From positions 16,405,467-16,469,466 of the forward strand of contig CAMGYJ010000010.1 of assembly GCA_946122785.1 (NCBI GenBank): a stretch of 64,000 nucleotides of DNA, written 5' to 3'. This DNA comes from Linum tenue. Taxonomy: Eukaryota > Streptophyta > Magnoliopsida > Malpighiales > Linaceae. The notes under the pieces were generated by a model. It searched no databases. It saw only the letters and a list, made by a program, of their open reading frames with translations, and was not told the DNA's origin. The position numbers and the translations under genes were made by a program. Below, piece after piece: positions 56,716 to 64,000 of the stretch (position 1 is the stretch's first letter; each line of letters begins with the position of its first letter).

Positions 56716-58149
56716 TCCTCTTATCTCGTGGGAGGCTAAACTACTTAGAGTTTAGGATCATAGAATAGGTCAATCGAGACGTCACTTACTTATAACCACT
56801 ATACTATTTATATGTTTCAAGTGTTATGACTTACTTATAACTAGTAACCACTACAATTTTTTTGGGTTTTCATGTTTTTAACATTGGCTAACAAGTCGAG
56901 GATAAGGTATTTGTCTTTATATAAATTAAATTAATAATTAATGAATATGAATAGAGATTCTATTGCATGAGATTGTGTCTTGAATTTTAAGAGTTATAGT
57001 TTCATGTATATGGTTTATAAATTGATATATACAGTTCTAGGCATGTACTTTTTTTACCACTTATAGTGGATGATTGAATATAGTCCGATTACATGCTAAT
57101 AAATTTCTTTTTATTAAAAACCATGGCTTAATCAGAGTAAAGTTTAAGTACTCACAAACAATCAAAATTTCTAGTCATGTGTGCATTTCTTAAGTATATA
57201 TTACTACGATACAAGTTGAGATTCATTTATTCTAATCCATATAGTCATGTTAGTTGGAAAAAATATGATTCTACATAATATATTTACACATTCTTGAATT
57301 TTACGCAATCCGGTCAAGAGGAACCAAGTACAAAACTATTGACTAAGATCATCAACATAAACCAAATACAAAAAATTCTAATGATCGATTGAGTATCTAA
57401 ATATAAATTAATCATGATCAAATCGTCCAAATGTCTCGCCATATACATGCAATGGTTGGATAAGAGAATCCAATCTCAAATCTCCGATCCAAAATAAAAT
57501 TTTATCTAATATTATATCTCAAAGAGAAAAATTCTAAATAATTTGAGCAAACATGCGTGTCCAAATCTCATAAGGTATGGATAAGAGAAAACATAAAATC
57601 TTGTCCTGAGCTTGTGTTCTTTGAGATTCCTTAAGTAGCCCCACACAATTAGGGTTACTAATGAGTTGAAATATTTCTTTGAAAAAGATTGTTCGATTTA
57701 GGGAAAGTTTGACTTGTTTATTAATGAGCCGAGCTCATTAAGCTCGGGAGGATTACAAGCTAGTCTGATTTTGTTGCTTGTTGAGATTAATTCGTGAACT
57801 GTTTCGTTTTGAGCTTATGTGATGCATGAACATTGTGACTAGCACGCACCGAGAAAATCGATTTGTATATATCTTATGAGTTGGCTTGTTGATAATTTAT
57901 AGGTTTGTTAAATTGTATATATCACCCCATATGATGTTTAAGAATTTGAGTATGTGACCAAATATTTTTCATTTATAATTTAAAAGATAAATTAGCATTG
58001 ACCACTATTCGCACTATTCGTTGACTGGTTGAATAGAAAGAGTTATCAATTGATTGGATTGGGTGGACAACAAATTTGCAAAGTAATAGTGGACGTAAAT
58101 AGGGAAATTTGATATGAACTCGTATATTAAGTTTTTGTGTGGGCTACCA
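56716..58149. other. AT-rich spacer, no recognised gene
   Basis: The first part probably continues the old gypsy LTR interrupted at 49824. The rest is AT-rich with no open frame worth naming, no RNA gene and no inverted ends that I could find. Confidence 0.5.
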
Positions 58150-58420
58150 TCGCTGTGTAACTATAATCCAATGCTTTCATGAGCTCATATCTTGTGATTG
58201 ATATTTGATAGTCTCGGTCAATATATTTACCAAGAAGGTAATATGTGTGCTGATTTTTTAGCTGGTTGAGGTCATACCTTTGGGATCACATGGATTTTTT
58301 AAGGTTGATCATGTACTTGTTTACTCTCTTTTGTATGATGTTCATGGAATTTCTAAACCCCGATCAGTTATGAATGAAGGCTAGAATGTTTTCCATTATT
58401 AAAAAGTGTGTGAAACAATC
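58150..58420 (+). pseudogene. Small LINE RNase H relic
   Basis: One frame reads QYIYQEGNMCADFLAG, stop, GHTFG, the usual C-terminal end of LINE RNase H domains (compare the two LINEs upstream). It is followed by a short non-coding tail. Only this tail-end piece remains. Confidence 0.5.
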
Positions 58421-58755
58421 ACTTGGGGGTCCTTCATAGATCCTAATAGACGGTTGTAATGAGCATTATAAAAAATTAAACACAGAGCACAATGACTTGT
58501 TGTGATGTGAATGAAAAAATCAAATCAAATCTAAAGCATACGCATATGTGTTGGAAAATGTATATACAAAATAATGATAGTTTGACATCTAACTCACAAT
58601 GATGTTAAACCCTCGCATAAATCCACTTCAAAATGAAATAAGGGTTTAAGTTAATTAGGAAATAATTTCAACAAGACCATATCACACTCATTGATGGAAT
58701 TCTTACACATTTCTACTTTGAACATAACTAGGCTCCAAAAACATTCAATAGTGTT

Positions 58756-59250
58756 TGTGCCACGATACCCGCCACGTGCTGCTGGGATCCTCCTGCCTCC
58801 CGACGCCTGCCTACACACCACACACAGAGAGGAGGGCGCCCAGGCCCGTTAATCCTCCGACGCCCAAGTTAGTCCCCTTAGAGAGAGAAGTGCTCTTATG
58901 TTCAAGTTTAGGTGAGAGAGTCCAACCTCTATAAATGCTATCGACTGCCTCTATTTATACTCACCAAACCCGAGGTTGATATCCTCCACGTCACTGCGCT
59001 CATTAAATGCTTCGTACTCCCCTTGTCAGACACCCCAACCACCCTGTCAGGTTCCTGACACATGACAGGCGCCCCCAGGTAATGAACCACCAGCCAGCCT
59101 GGATTCCTTTGGCCTTTAGCGCTTTGTCTTTATGCGCCCTTCCACTTACTTGGGCCCTGAGGCCTTTTCCTGGGCCCCTTCTTGGGCCTTGCCCCCCATT
59201 CCATTGTCTGGGAGCCCATATCCCTAACGGGCCTTGTGATACCCCCAACA
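58756..59250 (-). repeat. Probable 3' LTR of a Tat-like retrotransposon (minus)
   Basis: On the minus strand the segment would start TGTTGGGGGTATC (59250) and end near GGCACA (58756). It is preceded by a G-rich polypurine run ACTGGGGGGGCAA (about 59253-59266). It contains a TATAAATAG box at 58959-58951 in minus orientation, as LTR promoters do. The partner LTR would lie beyond the right edge, so the ends cannot be confirmed here. Confidence 0.55.
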
Positions 59251-59441
59251 ATTGCCCCCCCAGTTAGGTGCTCATGGCTTCGCCTTTGAGCGCCTGACTG
59301 ACCCCATTGGTGTGTTTTGGTGCTTCTTTGGTTGCGAGACGCCCACCGTTGGGCGCCCTACATTACACTTCTACTTTTTGCATGGCTCGGAGGCGCTGCT
59401 CCACTTCCTTACTTGGCGGGCGTCCCGTTCTCGATGGTGTT

Positions 59442-59615
59442 CCTCGTTATATGTGATTTTCCGTTCTTTGTGTTACGTGGACGTCTCTTCATAGCGTCCT
59501 TCGCTTGGGCATCCCTAGTCCTTATGCCCCTCGTTATATGTGATTTTCCGTTCTTTGTGTTACGTGGACGTCTCTTCATAGCGTGCTTTGCTTGGGCGTC
59601 CCTAGTCCTTATGCC
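59442..59615. repeat. 87-bp tandem repeat, two copies
   Basis: Copies at 59442-59528 and 59529-59615 starting CCTCGTTATATGTGATTTTC, nearly identical. They lie between the LTR and the promoter of the plus-strand gene. Confidence 0.92.
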
Positions 59616-59785
59616 CCCCTCACGGGGAGAGTTTTGAAGCGCCCCCACATTTCTTGTGGCGGGAAAATTCGAAATGGAAAATCGCGAACGTTATAGAGAG
59701 GGAAAAGTGGGGGAAGCTCAAAAGTCGTCCCGTGAGACGGAACGTGGCGTGTCGGCGCGACCCCTGGCCTGACCTTTTCGCCTTC

Positions 59786-59793
59786 TATAAATA
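59786..59793 (+). promoter_or_regulatory. TATA box of the antisense-ORF gene
   Basis: TATAAATA about 150 bp upstream of the ATG at 59935, followed by a CT-rich leader. Spacing and context fit a polymerase II promoter driving the plus-strand gene. Confidence 0.65.
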
Positions 59794-59934
59794 CTCCCTC
59801 CTCCCCCCGTTCTTGTCACTTTCTTCCATTTGACTTCTCTCTAGATTTTGCTCTGACATCTCTCTAAACTTCGCTCTGCCCTCTCTCTTGTCAGACCTTG
59901 CTTGCGTCAGCCTCTCCTCACGTATTCGTCCGAG

Positions 59935-62900
59935 ATGTCGCTTTCACCAAAAGACAAGACTTCTGGCCAGGGCGCCCAAGGTGCAGGCGCGTCTGGTGCT
60001 GGTGCTTCCGGTGCAGGCGCCTCAGGCGCCGGTGGCGGGGCAGGGCGCCCGACTCAAGGCGGTAAGGAGTCTTTTTCCTTTCTTCAATTTTGTTTAGTTA
60101 CTTCTGGTTACTTAGGATAGGGCGTCACTTACCCTGCGTCGCCGTTGCGCCTAGATCATTTGTTGGTTTAGACGGGACGCCTCCATCAACCTCGGCTGGA
60201 CCGTCCACATCATCGGCGCCCGGATTTATGCCAGCGGATGGGTCTTACAAAATCTCAACGTGGGAGAAGGGCTTCCCCCCGGACCATCTGCCGACGGAGA
60301 CGTCCCATCTGCCTTTCGATGTGGCCGGGCCGAACCATCAGTCGTCAGTCACGTTGGCGCGCGTCCATGAACTCGTCACGAGTCTGCAACTGCCGCGGGA
60401 CTGGTGGTATGCGCCTCCTTCTCCTATCTCGCGAGTGGGCGTCTGCGGGCCCAAGTGGATCGGGGTTTACCAGGAGTACTTTCGCTTTGGGCTGCACTTC
60501 CCCCTCGACCACATCATGGAGGGGATCCTGACAACCTGCGGCTGTTCGTTGGGGCGTCTATCCCCCTCCGTCATTACAATCGTGATATTCTTCAAGTTGA
60601 GGTGTCGGGAAAATAACGTGGAGCCCACCTTCAACCTGTTTCGGTACTTTTTCAAGATGGCGCCCCTCGACAACTGCTTATCGCTTCAGAAGCGGAAGGG
60701 GCGCCCGAACCACTTTGTGAAGCGATGTCCCAAGCTTAACCGCAAATGGTTCAACGGTTTCTTTTTTATGAAGGCGTACCAAGATTCGTTTTACGAGAGT
60801 GGGGGCGCCTTTCTTAGGCGGTGGGAGTTGGGCAACGTTGAGCAATTCAACTCGCCCGTGTCTCTGACTCGGGCAGAAAAAGAGGGCGCCCGCCTCATTT
60901 GTGCGGGGGAAAGCGTGAACTTACGTACTGCGGAGAATCGTCCTCCCATAATCCAGGCGTACTATAATGATGGTTTGTAGGCGCCTAGGATTTTTTAAGG
61001 GTTAATACCTTATTTTGGCCCGAACTATGACCATATAATCAACTTTGGCACGTGGTTTTAGAAATTAACATCCTGGCCTCAACTATGCACCATATAGACT
61101 TAATTGGCCCGACTCGTGAGTTTCCGTCAAATTAGACGGTCAACATCATTGACCGTTAGTGAATCAGCATGGTACGCTGACGTGGATGCCATGTGGAAAA
61201 TAAAATTTTAATAATTTAATCTAAATTCAAATATTCATTATATGCTCTTTTACATTTTAAATGAAAAATAAAAATAAAACATCTTTCTCTCTCCTCACTT
61301 CCTCCACCGTCTTGCATCTTCCCCAATCTGATTCCATTCTAACCCAATCCCCAATCCCCTTCCCACTAGTACGTAATCTTCCCCAATCTTTTCCCAAACC
61401 CCCCTTTTCACTGGGTCAAAATCGTTTCCCAATCTCTGCAACTCACACGCCACTGCCTGGGCATCTCGATCCCAGCTCTATCCCCTCGATTTCGAACTGT
61501 CTTTCAGCATCTTCTTCCTCCACTACATTTGAGGTTGAAGCTTGTTGATGAGAGGATCGCGACCGTTTGTTGATGAGAGCATCTCGATCCCAGCTTTATC
61601 CCCTCGATTTCAAAATATCAAATGAAAGGTCTTTTCTCTAGCAGGATAGAGAAGTAGCGTTGGTAGAAACTCCGAGGTGGCAGTTGAAAGATCTGATCCG
61701 GATCGGGCTCTCTGCTCGCCACTGCGACGTCGTGACGGTTCGTTCCTGTTCGAGTTCGATCGCCATTGGCTCCAAGTTCTCGAGACCATCTATGACAAGC
61801 CGGTTCTCCCCGTTGGCCAGCTCCCGCCTCCGGCGGCGGAGGCAGATGAGTCAACGACGGGCGTGGGGTTCGATCAAGGAGTGGCTCGACAAGCAAGAGA
61901 TTCGTGGTCTACGTGGCTTTCGGGAGCGAAGCAAAATCGAGTCATGACCAACTCACCGAGATGACACTCGGGATCGAGAAATCCGGTTGTCGTTCTTCTA
62001 ATCTTCTGGGTGTTGAGGACCCGCCGGGGCGAATCCGACCCAGACGTGATCGAACTGCCTGTCGGGTTCGAGGAGCGGACGAAAGGGAAGATTTACAGAG
62101 ACAAGGCGGTGTAGATGAGCGGGCTGATCGGGGACAGGGAAAGGCGGAGCCGTTTCGTGGACAAAATTTTGTTAGAGAGAGGGTTGGGAAAGGGATCGTC
62201 GGGGAAGAAGGGTTGGCTAACGACAAGGCTGTGTGGGCCGAGTGAGGAGAGAGAGAATGAGGATTTTATTTTATCTTATTATTTAATTAAATTATTAAAT
62301 TTTTACTTTCCACGTGGCATCCACGTCAGTGTAGCATGCTGATTTACTAACGGTCAATGATGTTGACCGTCTAATTTGACGGAGATTCACGAGTCGGGCC
62401 AATTAAGTCTATATGGTGCATAGTTGAGGCCAAGATGTTAATTTCTGAAACCACGTGCCAAAGTTGATTATATGGTCATAGTTCGGGCCAAAATAAGGTA
62501 TTAACCCATTTTTTAAATGTAGTGTTTCCTTTGTGTTCTGCCTAACCATGTTCTTTTCATTGTGTAGGGGCGGACTACTCAAGTATCGCAAAGCTGATGA
62601 AGAGTCGGCTTGCTGCGATGGCGGGCGGTGCGCCCCCGCCTGCTCGCCGAGAGGCGTCTGAACCGGCGGCCGACCAATCACAGGCGCCATCAGCTCCTCC
62701 TAAGAAAAGGAAGAAGAGGGTTGTGAAGGGGGGCACTCAACGAGCGAAGACTGCTAGTGTGGCGTCTTCCGCCCCGGAGGCGGATGAGGAGGCGCCCGAC
62801 TTTGGTCCGGCCGATCACCCAGCAGAGCAAGAAGTTAACTCTACTGAGGAGGAGGAAGAGGAGCCACTGATCCACCGGGGGAAAAGAGCTGGCTCCCCCT

Positions 62901-63965
62901 TAGCCTCTGCCAGCAAACGGGCTGACAGAGGCAAGGGGAAAGTGGGCGCCGACGCTGACGCCTACGACGAGGTGGAAGTGGAAGAGGAAGCGGGAGAGGA
63001 CGCCCGCGTACACCTCAATGAAGAGGGGCGCTATGTTGGCCCCGATGGGCGTCCTCCCATCTTCCGGCCACGGCGCACCGAGGTTGGGCGTGTGAATCTG
63101 AACTGCTCTCCCTTGGTCGTCGTCGACCGAGGTTGTGCCATAGGCTTGGCGATTGCGGCCGCCAAGTCATGGCAGGTGCCGTCCGAGGTGAACGGGGATC
63201 ACCTCTTCGCTGAATTGGCCCAAGTAGGCGCCAAGGTAAATGATCTCCTACCTTATGCTATTTTGTGATTGTGGGGATGCCTTTTGTCACTTGTACCGTT
63301 TTTTGACTTTTCTTGCTTAAACCATGTAGATCCTCCTGTTCGCCGAGAGGGGCGCCCGGCGCCTCAATGAGACAAAGCGAGAGGCGCTGGAGGCCTCCTC
63401 ATCTGCTTCCCAAATGAAGTTAGACATGGAGAACGCATCTGCACGCCGCGAGCAGTTTGCGAAGGAGTGTGAGGAGGCCCAGATGAACGCGGCCATGGAG
63501 GTGTCGCGGCTGCAGGGCGCCCTGGATGAGGAGCGCAAGAAGGTGGCGGACCTGCAAGCGGAGAAGGAAGCGCTGGCACAGGAGTCGGGCGCCCACGCCA
63601 GCGAGATTGACATCCTCAAAGATGAGAAGAAGAGGTTGAAGGACGCCCACAAGGAGACCAAGAAGTCCTTGAAAGCGGCCCGGGAAGAAATTTCCAATCT
63701 GCGGCGTTCCTTGGACAACTTCGAGGAGTCTGAAGCTGGCAAGGGGATGTGCGCCAATGCCATTTTAACCGGCCTCGAGATCCTGAAAGTGAAGCTACAG
63801 GAGGATAATCCCGACCATACTTGGGATCTCACTGAGATGGCCGAGTATGTGATTGGGGGCCTGGAGACTCCCCGAGGTACGGGAGGGGCGCCCGAGACGT
63901 CCGTGCCAGTCTCGCCAACTCAGAAGGCGCCCGGTGCCGAAGATGCCAACTCAGGGGCGGAGTAG
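59935..63965 (+). CDS. Transposase_28-type protein, probable antisense ORF of a Tat element
   Basis: Four exons by GT/AG sites: 59935-60061, 60172-60972, 62568-63235, 63330-63965. They total 2232 nt, 743 residues plus stop, with no internal stop. N-terminus is a Gly/Ala/Ser-rich repeat (GAGAS units). Residues about 95-280 resemble the putative gypsy-type transposon domain (Transposase_28): GPKWIGVYQEYFRFGLHFPL, then KWFNGFFFMKAYQDSFYE. An acidic and basic linker follows (PPKKRKKRVVKGG, a likely nuclear signal). Residues about 550-665 form a long coiled coil (ALDEERKKVADLQAEKEALA). Tat-lineage retrotransposons are known to carry such extra ORFs antisense to gag-pol near the 3' LTR, which fits the minus-strand LTR just upstream. 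The function is unknown. A Pack-MULE occupies intron 2. Confidence 0.8.
60999..62507. mobile_element. Pack-MULE with captured UDP-glycosyltransferase fragment
   Basis: 1509-bp Mutator-like element with terminal inverted repeats of about 235 bp starting GGGTTAATACCTTATTTTGG. It is flanked by the perfect 9-bp repeat ATTTTTTAA (60990-60998 and 62508-62516). No transposase. It lies inside intron 2 (60973-62567) of the antisense-ORF gene, 26 bp from the donor site. Without it the intron would be only about 80 bp. Confidence 0.95.
61700..62190 (+). pseudogene. Captured UGT91-like glycosyltransferase fragment
   Basis: Several frames together read like a plant family-1 UDP-glycosyltransferase of the UGT91 type: FDRHWLQVLETIYDKPVLPV, GSIKEWLDKQE, VYVAFGSEAKSSHDQLTEM. 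These are followed by pieces corresponding to SGLPFFWVLRTRRG-like and PVGFEERTKG-like text, then the near-C-terminal YRDKA/MSGLIGDRERRSRFVDKIL part. The segment between them, which should hold the PSPG sugar-donor motif, is missing. Frameshifts separate the parts. It is a non-functional copy. Confidence 0.8.
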
Positions 63966-64000
63966 AGTTAAGGCGCCTTGTTTTTTGTTTTTATTTTGTT

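Overview
The window is nuclear DNA of a flowering plant, probably a eudicot. It shows plant-type GT/AG introns, plant-specific transposon families (Mutator-like elements with long terminal inverted repeats, Athila-like and Tat-like Ty3/gypsy elements, L1-type LINEs with an RNase H domain, hAT and CACTA ends), a nuclear tRNA-Ser, and one conserved single-copy-type plant gene. I could not name the species.

Layout. 1-13.5 kb is a mosaic of small elements: a Pack-MULE carrying a pyruvate dehydrogenase kinase exon (318-1676), a CACTA-like terminus (2.0-2.5 kb), MITEs and a non-autonomous hAT (2.5-5.0 kb), a tandem duplication, a tRNA-Ser(AGA) gene (5906-5987, minus), a 5'-truncated LINE (6.3-8.1 kb, plus), a decayed hAT (8372-9070), a second Pack-MULE with an antisense trihelix transcription factor fragment (9094-10426) and a second LINE (10.6-13.25 kb, minus). 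13517-19957 is a 6.4 kb Mutator-like element with convergent plant-mobile-domain and mudrA-type genes, both broken by stops. 20911-33396 (minus) is the only recognised host protein gene: a 27-exon transportin-SR/MOS14 gene whose reconstructed exons sum to exactly 955 codons. A 1.2 kb inverted-repeat element (33835-35022) sits just upstream of it.

37716-47440 is the most interesting object: a 9.7 kb Mutator-like element with a perfect 9-bp target-site duplication and three apparently intact genes on the minus strand. These are a 449-residue Ulp1-type cysteine protease with nine exons, a 755-residue FAR1/MULE transposase, and a 429-residue acidic protein. Its non-coding DNA holds about 80 copies of the palindrome GGTCGACC, almost all in pairs spaced 20-22 bp (two helical turns). 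The arrays are placed symmetrically at the two ends.

49825-56715 is a young non-autonomous Athila-like LTR retrotransposon (minus) with two 1340-bp LTRs, a 5-bp target duplication and a tRNA-Asp primer site. Its gag-protease frame is broken by one UGA, and it is nested in an older gypsy remnant. From about 58756 to the window end lies the 3' part of what looks like a Tat-lineage retrotransposon on the minus strand. Its antisense four-exon ORF (59935-63965, plus, 743 residues) is intact, although a third Pack-MULE, carrying a UDP-glycosyltransferase fragment (60999-62507), has landed in its second intron.

Apart from MOS14 and the tRNA, essentially every recognisable gene belongs to a mobile element or was copied by one. 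Mutator-like elements dominate: five are seen, three of them with captured host gene pieces.
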